Below the pieces are notes generated by a model. The model ran no database searches, was not told the DNA's origin, and saw only the letters and a program-made list of their open reading frames with translations. DNA of 64,000 bases from Phytophthora sp. 'mugwort' (Eukaryota; Oomycota; Peronosporomycetes; Peronosporales; Peronosporaceae), in contig JAUCEF010000014.1 in the NCBI GenBank assembly GCA_033558025.1, positions 2,108,001-2,172,000 of the forward strand. Direction: 5' to 3'. Shown piece after piece: positions 9,869 through 21,178 of this stretch. The stretch's first letter is position 1, and every line of letters begins with the position of its first letter. A program made the position numbers and the translations under genes.

Positions 9869-11895
9869 ATGGGCTTGAGTGAGCTCAAGTCTGGTAACAC
9901 CAAGCGAGCTCAGGTGACGGCCATCAAGGCTTTCAAAGTCTTTGTAAAGGCAGAAAATGCAGAGTTTTTTTTTTTGACTATGTCATGCAATGCATTGAAA
10001 AGGATGGCACTGGTAAGTGTTTTGTGTATGTATTAGATTCGGTTCGGTATGTATCTAGCATATCATGAGAGTAAGAAAGGCAAGCCGCTTGCCCGGAACA
10101 CCTCTATGCAGTACTACAGACACAGCAAGATGTGGCTCTTTGGGCTTTTCCCTGCGCAAGACACATTGTTGAAGCAAAGTTGGTTAGCATGAGGAAGACG
10201 CTCGAGAGCTTCTGTATGAAGCGAGATGGAAAGGTAGTTAACAAATCTCCACCATCCTCAAAAAGCGATTAAAACAAATGATGATGTATTTGTATTAGAA
10301 TGCATGCTCCCCCAGTGATTACCAAGCCGCGGCGTTACTGTGTCTGTTGTGGTCCTGTTTGGACGAGCTTCCGATCTGTCGCTCCTCCGCAAGCAGAACT
10401 CTCCGCCGACGCAGCCGGGGTATTCTTCGTGCGCTTCACCCGCATGAAGACGTCCGAGGAACAAGGATTGTCGCTGTTCCCGGACGCCGACTTCGTATCC
10501 TGCCCGCTGCACGCAATCGCAGTGGCGCTCATCACGCAGTCGGCTCCGTCCGTCGCCGTGTTGGACACCTTGCCCGAGATCCCGGTGGAAGCCGCCGTCA
10601 CGCTGTCGCCGGCGACGCCTTTGGTGGAGGTGTTGAACCACCCTGCGAGTTCGCTGTCCTTCCCGCGCCGGTCCACCTGCCGCTGTCGTTTCCAAGCCCG
10701 CCGCTGTTGTCCCGACCATCTACTCGCACGTCAACCGGCTTCTCGACCGAGTCGCGCGTCCGGCTGGAGTCCTAGCACCGCTGACGTCGCACTCGTTTCG
10801 GCGCGGCGGCGCCCAGCACGTGAACGCGTGTGATGGTCGCATAGAACGCTAAATCTTTGACCGTGGTGCCTGGAGCATGACTACAACAAACAAGGGGTTC
10901 AACTACATCTTCAACACAAGCAGAGAAGATCACATGGTTAGCAAAGCACTCAGTGGACACGCCACCAAGGCTCGCGTAGAGCCCCTCGACTTGAAGCCGT
11001 TCGACACAGAGACACAAGGGAAGATTGCATCTGTCCAGCGCTCGCTGTTCACGACCTGCTACAAGATGGAGAACTCCAAGTACAACGTGAGTCAGAAAGT
11101 TGCCGATGTGCTTACAGCTTACCTCGTCTTGCACTACCCCTGATGAAGAGGCTTGGTGTTGATGCGCTTGCCGTTAGACGCCTGGAGACGGCAGCAGTGA
11201 ATGGCTGCGCGCCAGTCGCTGAGCTACTCACATGGTCTTCACACCTCGCCACCTGTGGAAGCACCAAGCCAAGCCAAGAACACGCAGCCGACACACACAA
11301 GGAACAAACCAGCCAGAGCAAGATCATCGACCATCAAAGCAGTGTGATTAACCATTTAGTGGCGCACATCAAGTGCCAAGATGAGCGTCTCGACAACCTA
11401 GAAGCTGAAATGGACGGAGCCCCAGCACAAGACAAGAGCAATAAGCATCAGCTAGAACCAAGCCAAGACCAAGAGAAGCCCAAGCGCCGACGGACATCGG
11501 TGACTTATCTTCACGCGACTTGGTTCGCGTGGTACGCGCAGGAACCTCACTGGATGGCGGATGCGCCGAAGCGGCAGCGCTCGAACGCGAAGACGTTCGT
11601 GGCCTTGATGAAGCTCTTCGTCGCCAACGACTTGATGCTGGACCCAAGCACCGACGGCTACCGCGACCAAGTCCTCGCGCTCGGGAAAAAGGCGGAGGCT
11701 GCCGTGTTGGCCTTCCTCAACGCCCTCAAGATCAAGTCGCACGGCTCCACAGCTATCCACAAGCACCTACACGAGCTGTAAAGGAAGGGTGAGCTCAACG
11801 ACATGATTGCACGCCACCTACAGCTTCGCCGAGCTTCTGCCATTCAAGACCCAGACCGCCAATACGCCCTTGAATTTGTAACAACCGCAATCTAG
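9869..11895 (+). pseudogene. Crypton tyrosine recombinase, copy 1
   Basis: Start region MGLSELKSGNTKRAQ matches the N-terminal pattern of copy 2. Catalytic landmarks remain: Arg in LFGRASDLSLL (codon at 10364), the His-x-x-Arg box in SHSFRRGGAQH (10790 and 10799) and the Tyr in NYIFNT (10904). The C-terminal part from about 11490 (TWFAWYAQ) is the GCR1_C-like DNA-binding domain seen in Cryptons. The frame is broken by several stops and frameshifts, including a T/A-run near 9964, a possible intron at about 10012-10034, and a premature TAA at 11779 after which the homology continues to 11895. Not functional. Confidence 0.82.
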
Positions 11896-12021
11896 ACAAC
11901 ATAACCCACACAAGAAGCATAGCAATAGCTAGCAGCAGCGTAAGGTGGCAAAGATAGCATATATTACATGATTAGCACAACGTTAGCCATCCACAACGAT
12001 TACAAGATACAGAGTAAGTCA

Positions 12022-12085
12022 TGGCGACAGCTGGAGTTGAACCATCAACCTCAGGGCAAGCCCTGCGCTCTTCCGATGAGCTTCG
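12022..12085 (-). other. Degenerate tRNA-like sequence in Crypton copy 1
   Basis: On the minus strand a D-arm-like GCTCATCGGAAGAGC is followed by a T-arm-like segment (GATGG, TTCAACT, CCAGC) with one mismatch. The acceptor stem does not pair well and there is no T-run downstream, so it is unlikely to be a working tRNA. It occupies the same place relative to the recombinase as the better-folding tRNA-like sequence in copy 2. Confidence 0.4.
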
Positions 12086-12349
12086 TCACGTGGTGCGCGG
12101 AGACCGGAAACAAACTCTGGACGAGCCGGACGGCTGCGAGGCATGTACGGCTGCGAGGGCTGTATGGGGTATGAGGCCTGTACGGACTGAGAGGGTAGGT
12201 GACTTAGGCACTTGGGCTTTAAAAAAGAAGAGTGAGAGCGAAGAAAAGCTGTCGGCAACAACTCAGCACGACAGCCACTAACTGACCGCGTGTTAAAAGA
12301 CTCTATATGTGGCATGTTTCTATTGGCAGATAATTGTCCAATGGGGTGG

Positions 12350-12540
12350 AGGACACGTGGCCGAATTTACATTAATAGTGGTCCCCAACCGGCGATCGGC
12401 GCTCATTGTTGAATTTGACAGCACATGGCTCTAGCGCCAAATTTGTGTTAAATAGAAAAGGGCTGATTTCTCAGCCCGCAGGCCATTTCAGGCCGTTTTC
12501 ATGCGCCTATGAACAAGCTTGTTAGATCCACGCAGCCCAT
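12350..12540 (+). repeat. Crypton 3' block, copy 1
   Basis: Shares scattered identity with 15640-15805: GTCCCCAA/GACCCCAA, ACATGGCTCtAGCGCC, CTCaGCCCgCAGG and CGCCTATGA/TGCCTATGA in the same order. It probably marks the right end of the element. Confidence 0.6.
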
Positions 12541-12563
12541 CCGGTCTGATTCACCTAGCCTTG

Positions 12564-12590
12564 TAGTACAGTAAAATCCCGTTTAAGTCT
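12564..12590. repeat. Pogo-like terminal motif, single copy
   Basis: TACAGTAAAATCCCGTTTAA resembles the terminal repeats of pogo/Tigger-type elements and MITEs. I found no matching inverted partner nearby, so it is a solitary trace. Confidence 0.35.
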
Positions 12591-12632
12591 GTTTAGTGTG
12601 TAACAACACAACGTGCCATTTTATGGGTACAG

Positions 12633-12935
12633 GTCGGAGAGGTCCTCCGGTCGGAAATGTTATGGTATGGATGAATATGATCAAAGGTCCGACAACTTCG
12701 AAATTGTATTGCGCATCTCGTCCAGTGAAGTACGCATCGCGACTAAAACGTGTTTTATGATTAATCCAAACTCACGTAGGATATTATATTAGCCAATCGA
12801 TGCATATATGTACTTGCCGGTCCGGTATCAGCCGCCTCCGACATATTCGGTCGGAGGCGGATGGCCAGTTATGTATATGCATATACAAGCACACAGTCAA
12901 TAGCATATTTCCTTCATACCCAGCAATCGTCCGAC
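12633..12935 (+). promoter_or_regulatory. TCCGAC motif cluster upstream of Crypton copy 2
   Basis: Six motifs: 12633 (reverse), 12650 (reverse), 12688, 12837, 12850 (reverse) and 12930. The pair at 12837/12850 sits in a near-perfect palindrome, CCTCCGAC ATATTCG GTCGGAGG, about 110 bp upstream of the ATG, as in copy 1. Confidence 0.5.
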
Positions 12936-12960
12936 CGCACACCGTTGAATTGTCTCCAAG

Positions 12961-15010
12961 ATGAACATCGACGACTTGGCTCCTCCCAACACGAGAAAGG
13001 CCGAGGAGAATGCGGGAAGATGTTTTATGGGTTTCCTGCGTGACGAGGGTGTATTGCTCGATTATGTGAGGATTGCATGCTGCGCGATACCGCCCCGCAT
13101 GCGCTGGTGGCGGTGATGAATAAGTTGGTATGCATTTAGCTTTCAAGGAGGGGAGGAAGGGTGCCCCGCTCTCGCGGTACTCTGTCATGCAGTACTATCG
13201 GCAGGCTAAGAACTGGCTGTTGGATCAGTTCCCTCAGCTTTGTTATCTGTCGAGAAGCGTCTTCTTACGATGGGCCAGAGGCTTGAGCGCTACCGCAAGA
13301 CGGGTCCTTCCGGGGGCTTCACAAACAAGGCGCCAGCGTGTACAAAAGGGATCTGAAGCAAATGATGGTGTATTTGTATTCTACAGCTACCACAGCTGCC
13401 GACTTCCAAGACGCTGCGCTTCTGTGTCTCCTCTGGTTCCTGTTTGGCCGCGCGTCGGACTTGACCCTCCTCCACAAAGCCAACCGGACGATAAGCGCGG
13501 GCGATATTTTCTTCGTGCGCTTCATGCGGATGAAGACGTCGGAAGAGCAGGGCCTTTCTCTTTGCGGATGATGATTTCACCATATGCCCTCTTTTCGCCA
13601 TCGCCGTTGCGCTCGTCACGCAGTCTTCCCCGACCATCGCTCTTGTGCCAGTTTCCGGACACATCTGTGCGCGCAATGATAGTGATGACAGCGGCAACAC
13701 CGCTGCTCGATTTGCTTGACCACCCAGAAGAAACAAGTAACGCGGAAGAGACAACTAGGACAGCGTCGCAAGCATCGCAGACGGAGAACGTACGGGGTAT
13801 CCACAGCTACGTCAACCGTGTTCTCGGCCGCGTGGAAAAGAATGCTGGTGTGACCGAAGCGCTGACATCCCATTTGTTCCGTCGAGGCGGTGCCCAGCAC
13901 GCAAATGGGTCATCGTCTCTCAGTCCGCAATGAATTTTCAGCCGGGGTGCCTGGAACATGACAGCGACAAACAAGGCATTCGCATACGTCTTCAACACAC
14001 CGTGTGAGGACCACAAGGTGGCCAAGGTCCTCAGCAGCAAGGCTCCCGACCCTCAAGTCCCGCTGGCATCGTTCAGGAGCTTTGATGCAGACACCCAGAG
14101 CAAGCTCCCCACTGTGGTTGCGCTCTTGTTCGAGTCATGCGCTGGGATGGACAAGACACAATTCAACGTGAACACCAGGGTGAGCGAAGTATTGGTGACG
14201 TACCTGATCCGCCACTACCCTTCAATGAAGGCGCTGACGGCGACGGTCCCGTCGTACTGCGCTTGAAAAAGTGTGTCGTGGCCTGTGGATTCTCCATCAC
14301 TGAGCTTCTTGCATGGTCGTCTCACTTGACCTATGGATGCAATGACGAAGAAAAACCGGACAATAACGACAGCGGAGACAAACTGGATGGAGAAGAAAAA
14401 CATGACACCATGATGAAGGAACAAACTGTCTTGATCAAGCAGTTAGTCAGCCTGAATCAAACGCTCGAAGCTCGTCTAGCGGATCTGGGGTCCAAGATCT
14501 GCAGCACACCGGCAAACAAGAGGAACTTTGGACAAGTCAAGTGAGGATACAGCCACACAAGAGCCCCAGAAAAAGCGACGTCGTCTAACAATGGTGACTT
14601 ACCTTAAGGACACGTGGTTCGCGTGGTATGCCCAGACGCCGCGTATGTGGAGCTCCTTCGGCGGACCGATGAAAAAGAAGTCCGACGCCAAACTTCTTGT
14701 CGCGTTCATGAAGCTTTTCCCCGGGGATGGTTTCACCCTCGATGAGAAATCGCGTTATCGCGACGACGTGCTGGCTGCTGGTGCGGTCGCAGAAGATGCA
14801 CTTCTCGTCTTCCTTCGAGAGCGGGGAATCACGTCGCGTGTATCTAACGCGGTGTTGAAGCATCTGCGTGGACTCCACAAAGTCGGACACCTCAACGACA
14901 AGATTCGCCGCTATCAACAGCTCGTAGGTGCTGGGGTTATCGTAGACCCAGCGCCATCACACACGCATGATATCCTTGCAATGGCGTATTCTCACACGTC
15001 GCCTGTATAA
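12961..15010 (+). pseudogene. Crypton tyrosine recombinase, copy 2
   Basis: The start MNIDDLAPPNTRKAEENAG parallels copy 1. Catalytic residues are Arg in LFGRASDLTLL (13449), His and Arg in SHLFRRGGAQH (13871 and 13880) and Tyr in FAYVFNT (13985). The last part (14528-15010, from KKRRRLTMVTYLKDTWFAWY) is the GCR1_C-like DNA-binding domain and reads through to a natural stop at 15010. Frameshifts near 13060, 13340, 13570 and 14265 break the rest. Some breaks could be short introns, but the early stop after WWRZ-type sequence near 13115 argues for decay. Its function would be excision and integration of the element. Confidence 0.82.
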
Positions 15011-15239
15011 AGATGACGAAGCAGAATAAGATAACCTGAATGTCACCCAGGGTTAATTCAATAACGAGAGAAGAAAACCCCAAAAGGTGTATGACTGGCA
15101 TTAAGAACTTGCTACGTCGAACAGCATGTTACCCTCCTAGCACCGAACACAAAGCTTAACCTCGTTGCGGAACAGCAATGTCCTCGGCACTAGGAGCACA
15201 AAGTTTAACCTCGAAGAATGAGTCTCAACGCACATTAAA

Positions 15240-15310
15240 CGCATGCACACACGCATACGGCACGCATCGGCACACACACACTAGAACATACAGACACATG
15301 CACACATGCA
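15240..15310. repeat. CA-rich low-complexity stretch
   Basis: Irregular CACACA and GCACGCAT units, a degenerate microsatellite downstream of the recombinase of Crypton copy 2. Confidence 0.6.
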
Positions 15311-15322
15311 TAAACAACATAC

Positions 15323-15328
15323 AAAAAA
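15323..15328 (-). terminator. Pol III-type T-run after the tRNA-like sequence
   Basis: Six consecutive T on the minus strand, four bases beyond the end of the acceptor stem. Confidence 0.5.
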
Positions 15329-15332
15329 TGAT

Positions 15333-15401
15333 CCCCACGGCGGGTATCGAACCCGCGCCTCCGGACGTTGCTGCCCGGTGCTCATCTCGAGCTCCGTGGG
15401 G
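15333..15401 (-). tRNA. tRNA-like gene or pseudo-tRNA in Crypton copy 2
   Basis: The 69-nt minus-strand sequence folds as a cloverleaf: acceptor CCCCACG/CGTGGGG pairs 7 of 7, D stem GCTC/GAGC pairs with a short 5-nt loop, T arm GCGGG-TTCGATA-CCCGC is perfect, and the anticodon stem CCGGG/TCCGG has one G-U. The anticodon loop has eight bases (CAGCAACG) and lacks the usual U33, so decoding is doubtful. A and B box sequences are good, and a run of six T begins four bases after the acceptor stem, as expected for Pol III termination. Probably a tRNA-derived transcription unit or pseudogene. Confidence 0.5.
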
Positions 15402-15402
15402 T

Positions 15403-15417
15403 GGGGGGGGGGGGGGG
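15403..15417 (+). repeat. Poly-G tract (15 G)
   Basis: Directly abuts the 5' end of the antisense tRNA-like sequence. One of ten G or C runs of 10 or more in the window. Confidence 0.95.
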
Positions 15418-15639
15418 AGTTGAGGCTGGGCCGGGGCACAATTATGTCGTGCTGTTTGGCGTACTCGCCGGTACACTTGCCTCCTAGTGGCGAAAATGAA
15501 GAGTGAGCAAACAATCTTGCTGTCGGTAGGTGCCGTGCACAGTGAGCGAATAAATGTGGCGATAAGCAGAAAAACCTTGCGTTATATTAATAACCTTAAG
15601 TGTAATACACATTAATCTGTCTGTCACTGTTGTTTTGGC

Positions 15640-15805
15640 ACCTAATAGAGGACCCCAATTTCAGATGGGCGCACTCACAATTCAATTTGCCTCGCCGGGC
15701 CCACATGGCTCAAGCGCCCTTTTTAGTTCGATTTTTGTTTGTCGCTTTTCTCGGCCCACAGGATCTTCCAGGCCTTCAGCTTATGCCTATGAGAACGGGC
15801 TTCGT
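15640..15805 (+). repeat. Crypton 3' block, copy 2
   Basis: Counterpart of 12350-12540, including ACATGGCTCAAGCGCC, CTCGGCCCACAGG and GCCTATGAGAACGGGCTT. Confidence 0.6.
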
Positions 15806-15879
15806 TCAACGAGTCGTTGATCTCACTCATCATTTTCCCCTAGCCGCTTCATGTGCATGTGGTATTGCAGATCCGGATA

Positions 15880-16400
15880 CGAGGGAAGTTGACTGGCAGC
15901 CGGAAGATCCACGTCGCCAACAGCAGCCATAACAGCGTCAAGGTGATGGATCCGGACCATGCGACACGCCAGGTCTGTATATGGTACGGATCCTGGATCC
16001 GTCCCGTGGGGTGAGGTCTAAGTACTAGATCCGATCCGTTTAGTGCACACCGTGTTGAAGATACGTAGCTAAAGGAGGTAGAGTGGAGACGGGTGGCCAG
16101 GAATAAGTCAGAGATGGAATCCTGGGTTATAATAGTCCGTAGGATATGTTTTGTGATGGGATCCGAAGGTAGATAGGCTAAGGTACAAATCCGAACCAAA
16201 TTTGCACTGGAAAAACAGACTCGACTATTTTATGGGGTATTTTTTATTGGCCCCATACATAGATCAAGTCTAACTTTGGCGATCGTCCTGCACGTGTTGC
16301 AGCCCCTGGATAGCTTGGCCAGGTTGAGCTCGCTCTTTGGCTTCTCAACCCCCCTCGTTATCCTGCCGCTGCTGCCGGCACGCATTGTAAAGGAACAAGG
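15880..16400. other. GATC-rich flank of the Gypsy element, possible 5' LTR
   Basis: Contains many GGATCC/GATCCG words, as does 25190-25280 beyond the element's coding region. I could not align the two as a clear LTR pair, so this is only a candidate. Confidence 0.3.
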
Positions 16401-16499
16401 ACAACTCCAATAAGGAGCAAGGACACCTCAAGACGGAACAACTCCGGATCTCGTGCGCAGGAACACCCGCGCAGATTCACCCCTTCCCAAGTCCCCACG

Positions 16500-19060
16500 A
16501 GGACGTCCAAGGCCCAGCAAGTGCGCATCTCGTGTCAACGAGAGACCAGTAACAGCCCGCCAACGGGTACACTAGGTGAACCACTCAGCAACAACACGGC
16601 CGTCGGAGTACCCCCTCCATTAGTCGGTGTCTGGGCGCAGCGAGTGTAAGTTGGGATCCCACCGAATTTCAGTGGATCCGCTCCACCACGATGGTGCGCA
16701 TGCCCGGATCTCTTGGCGACGCGGGATTTCACCGTGAGTCCCAAGATGATGCGCAAGTGATCCATAGATCGGGAGATGAAGCGCCGACGGAGACTGGATC
16801 ACCGACGGTGTCGCTGAAAGAGAGCTCCACGGATCGGCCGAGCCCTGGGAGGAGCTTTGCCGACGGAAGAGAGGATGGTCTGGCAACGGATCAGGAAGAG
16901 AAACCTCGCTTTCCTCCTCAGGTCCCTTCGGGGACCCCGCAGGTCTTAGCGCGAGTCAAGATCTGCCGGACGAAGGATCATTCGCTTTCGCGAATGATCC
17001 TTCATCCACCACCACGCCAGCGGCCTCAAGTGCCACGTCAAAGAAAAAGACGAAGGCCGCACGGAAGGAACTCAAGGCACCAGGCTCGGATAGCGAAGAT
17101 CGTGCTGTATTGAAGTCTACCCTGGTCACGATCTAAGCTGGAGTCGGCGTATGTGCGTACGGAGCTGAACGACTTCCTGCGCAAGGACCCAGTGATGCGA
17201 ATCCTGCAGCTGAAGCAGCTCGAATCTCTCACCGGACCTGTGTCGCCCGCGTCGTCAGCCACAAACAAGCGGGACGCCGCAATGGATCTGCTGAGGATGC
17301 TGGAAGAAGCTGGCCTTACGGCAGGAGCGTTCGACGCTGACGACCTGTTCCAGTTGGACGCCGACACGATCCAGATCTCGGCCGCGTTGCTTTTCAACTC
17401 GCTGAAGCCCCTCGTGGTCGAGCGATCGGCGACCGCAGCGCCCGAGACCAAGGCCGAGCACAGCTCGACAATCGAAGCCAAGGCTAGATACGTCGCCCGA
17501 GACCAAGACGGCGTACACCAGGTCGCCGGAGTACCACACCGGATCATCTCAATATGCGTCGGCTGCGTCGGAAGTCGGATCCAGCAGCTCATCGGAGCCG
17601 CGACGGATGTCGCTTGGGCCAGCCGGTACCGCAATTCTGCAGTCATGTTCTGCGAGCACTCTGGCAGATAAGATCCCGGCCCCACTCCGGCGAGACCGTC
17701 GCAAGCCCGGACCCCGTCAGCGGGTCCGGCCCAGGAACCGACAAGTTGTCTGGAAACGTACTTCCAAGCGGCTATGACACGTTTCCTGAGCGAACGTCAG
17801 GAGGCCAGGGCTTCGCGGCCGGCTCCGTCCCCACGCGGTCCGGGATCCCAGGATGTCGACATGGAATCGGTGTGATCGCAAGATCACCACCCCGAGCACT
17901 GGGAGTACGATCCGGATGATTTTGATATGGGATCCACGAGACGCACGGCTACGACAGCGGTAGCAGTTATTCCGACTGGATTGTCAACGGTTCAACGCGT
18001 CAAGATATCGAAAAAATCTCGGATCTGAAGGAATTCATAGGCAAGGATCATGATGAAGAGCGTGCAAGAGGGTGGATCAGCAAAGGCAAGTCTGCATTCA
18101 CGAGGGATCAAGCTACAGACGAAGAGAAATGCCTTATATTCGCGGATCGCTTACCGGGCCCGTGAGGAACTGGTACAGACAGCTGAGCCGATCCACGCGG
18201 TCGAAGTGGAGCGACTTGCTCAGGAGCTTCCAGACGCAGCTCCTGAGCAAGTCGCTTCACTTCGACCGCGATTAGGAGTCTCGGTAGCATGGCAATACTA
18301 CCACGCGCGCAAGCGCGCAGAAGAGACGCCGCTGGAGTGTCTGCATGGCCTCAACGTTGCAGGCATGCGCGCGAGGCTGGAGATCAAAACGGCGACGCGA
18401 AGGCCCGTCGCGAGCACGTGGAACACTTCATCGAGACGCTGGGAGACGAGGACCTTGCGGATCAGCTCACACTGCTGCGCTGGCTGACGCGGATCTGCTG
18501 GAGGACCTGCTGCGCGCGCGCGAACGCGCAAAGTCGCGCCAAAGTAAGTCGACTGGATCCGGCAAGTACCGATCCAAACCGAGTCCTGCGCCACCAACGG
18601 CGCCGGCCCGTGCTGTACGCGCTATCAAGATCCCTGATTCTGGATCCGAAGTCGAACTGCGCCGAGCGTACTTGGCGGCGGCGAGTGACCAGTCCAGTTG
18701 CAGCAGCGGATCCGCCAAGAGTACTAGAGCCTGGGCGCTCGAACGATGCACCAGAGGATCCTCGACAGCAAGGTCACCGTCCGCGTTTCGGCAGAGATGG
18801 CCAGACGCGCTGCTCGCACTGTGGACCATGTAAGCACTCGGATCTTAGGTGTTGGAAGCGCCTGATCTGTCAGAAGTGCGGTAAGAGAGGACATCCGTCA
18901 AATCGGTGTTTCTTCGTGTGTCGTGGTTGTGGCGTACTCCACGATCACGCAAGTACCAGATGGAAGAGTTCTACAACCTCATCCGTCAGTGGTTCGACCC
19001 CAGCAAGCATCCGGGACTACTACCTGAGGCTGCTGAGAAGATGTTAGACTAGGACGCTCG
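16500..19060 (+). pseudogene. Gypsy gag region
   Basis: Several frames together give a Gag-like protein: an acidic/basic N-terminal part, a segment near 17280-17420 (LLRMLEEAGL, then FQLDADTIQISAA) that is also present in the minus-strand fragment at 31900-32400, and a CCHC zinc knuckle at 18868-18909. Multiple frameshifts separate the parts. An inverted duplication at about 18205-18265 (AGTCGCTTCACTTCGACCGCG and its complement) forms a hairpin in this region. Confidence 0.75.
18868..18909 (+). other. CCHC zinc knuckle of Gypsy Gag
   Basis: Encodes CQKCGKRGHPSNRC, a perfect CX2CX4HX4C nucleic-acid-binding knuckle. Confidence 0.9.
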
Positions 19061-19352
19061 CCGGTTTTGAACCGGTACGAGACGAGCGTTCTAGCTTATT
19101 CATCTATGCATTCGTGGAGAAGAAGCCGAAGGGTTAGGTTAGCGGATCTCGAGCTGATCTATTTGGTAATAAATATGGACTTCATAAGAAACGTACGGCT
19201 ATGGCTGCAAGCCTTCGACCTGTTGACGACTTACAACGATCCGAGTTCACGATGACTTTGGATCTGCGGCCAGGCGAGTCGCGCCGATACTGGAAGTACC
19301 ATGTCACTTCAAGCAGGCGAAAGCGAATAGCAAGATCAACAACGTCAAGGCT

Positions 19353-19640
19353 GTGGCGCTTCTTGACTCAGGATCCGAGGTGTCGATCATCGACGCCACC
19401 TTTGCTGGTGAGGTAGGATGCCATATTGACACAAGTCGGAGTCAAGAATGCCTCGGAATTGGTGAAAAGCTGTATGTCGCGGAAGGACGCACACGGATTG
19501 ATCTTACCTTGGGGCGATCCTTGGTGTACTTCTACGACGTCTGGGTGGGAGACGATCTGCCGCCGGACTACCAAGTATCCTTGGCATGGACTTTACGGTC
19601 CCGGCTGGGATCCGGCCGATGGATCCATGTGTTTGCCTGA
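19353..19640 (+). pseudogene. Gypsy retropepsin-like protease
   Basis: Begins ALLDSGSEVSIID, with the catalytic Asp-Ser-Gly of retroviral-type aspartic proteases, followed by strand-rich sequence. The frame is limited to this fragment and is not joined to gag or reverse transcriptase. Confidence 0.75.
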
Positions 19641-21091
19641 CGAGGTGCGAGTCATGTTGTAGGGGCGCCGACAGATCTTAACGATAGAGCCCGCCTGGTG
19701 TTCGTGGCCGAGCATCTGACGCTGGGGCCGCACAGTCCATAGAGATCCCGTTGCCGATTCGTGTGTCTGACAATGAAAAGCTGTGGTTAGCCCGCGGTGA
19801 GCGCTGGGTGCCCACCCTGGCTAAAGGCCGAGGCAGGATCCGCTACTTGCATCTCACGAACTAGGGTGACACGAAGCTGATCTTCTACAGGGATGTGCAG
19901 ATCGGGCTGTGGCTGACCGCGGATCACGTTCCTCGCCAGCCGAGCTTCGTCTCTGTAGGATTCCGGCGCTACGCCGATGACAAATCCTGGCATGGAAAGC
20001 CACTACGGATGCGGCATCCGTCGTAGCAGCGGCGCCGCCAGCGCCGGATCTGGAGCCCGCAGTTGACCGAGTGGAGTACGGCCCGCCGACCAGGATCCTG
20101 TTGCGACTGAAGGCCCCTGAATCCGCAGGAAGTGAGAACGAGCGCCAAGAGGCGTACCGGGTGGCGGTGACCCGCCCTCTGAATTCATGTTAGGGACAGA
20201 ACAGTGCGACACCTGATATGAGACACGAGCGTAATCACGCCCTGTCTCGTGCACCCGGTATCGGTGATGCAGGATGGATAATCGGCGCGAAAGGTCGCGA
20301 TATCTGACGGAGGCCCAAGAGAAGCCTCGGTGGTGCAAGAGGGTGCGGCAGACGCGCCCGACGACTGCGGCCAAATGAGATCGCGCACGACCCCGCCCGA
20401 GGCTGGGATCCCGAGATCACCCCGACGGACGTCACTGTCGCGACGCGTGTCACTGATTTTTCGGTGGGGAAGATGAGGCGAACAGGCGACCAGTCACCAG
20501 GCCTTGTACAAGGACGGGGTCACTGTCTCAAATCGCCAGGAACGCCTGACGGCCGCAATGCGTGCCGCGAGGGCCGCGCGAAGGGCGCCTCGCCTAGCGA
20601 AGGCTCCAAAGGGAGTTGCGCGCTCGGGCATGGTGGGAAAGTTGCGCCAGGGGACGACGAAGCGAGCGGTGCCGTTCACGAAGCCGACAGAAGCTTGGGG
20701 GCTGAACAATCGCCGTTGGTCGACGTGCTGGAGTCAGGTGAAATTCTGGAAGTAGATCTCCCGTCGGAGACGTTGGATCAAGCCACACGGCTTCCAAGCG
20801 AGGATCCCGCGACAAGCCCGACGCCCGAGCCAAAGATCTCGCGGAGGATCGCTCGACGGAAGCGGCAAGAACGGATCTGGACGGTGGCACCAAGATACAT
20901 GATGACTCGAAGGAGGATCCAGTCGAGGATCCCCAGGTCTGCTACCACAACGGAGGCACGCTACACGCCGAAGAAGTGCAAAGCGAGCTGGCTGTGCTGC
21001 CAGAGGTAGCACCCACCACAGTCAAGGTGCGGATCGAGGATCTGCAAATGGGGGATACTGAGGCGAACACAGAGGAGGAGATCCGTCAACT

Positions 21092-21111
21092 GGGGGGGGG
21101 GGGGGGGGGGG
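21092..21111 (+). repeat. Poly-G tract (20 G)
   Basis: Lies between the protease and reverse transcriptase parts of the Gypsy element. Longest such tract in the window. Confidence 0.95.
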
Positions 21112-21178
21112 CATTATCTGCTCCTACCAGCACTTACTGATCGGCAAGGGTAACGCGCTGCCTCCTGCGGCTGTAGGC

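Larger units (their letters stand above)
9589..12540 (+). mobile_element. Crypton-type DNA transposon, copy 1 (degenerate)
   Basis: Bounds are approximate and taken from blocks shared with copy 2: a 15-bp identity (TATGGATGAATATGA) at 9589 and 12666 on the left, and a similar non-coding block at about 12350-12540 and 15640-15805 on the right. Between them lie a TCCGAC-rich leader, a tyrosine recombinase gene with a GCR1_C-like tail, and an antisense tRNA-like sequence. Cryptons move by tyrosine recombinase and lack terminal inverted repeats, so exact ends cannot be read from one copy. Confidence 0.72.
12666..15805 (+). mobile_element. Crypton-type DNA transposon, copy 2
   Basis: Head-to-tail with copy 1, starting about 125 bp after its right block. 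It has the same order of parts: 15-bp left identity, TCCGAC-rich leader, recombinase gene, antisense tRNA-like sequence, conserved right block. Better preserved than copy 1 but still frameshifted. The exact termini and target site are not determined. Confidence 0.72.

Noticed and set aside
15178..15520. Small frames around the CA-rich repeat and poly-G tract
   Set aside because: They are low-complexity translations overlapping a tRNA-like sequence.
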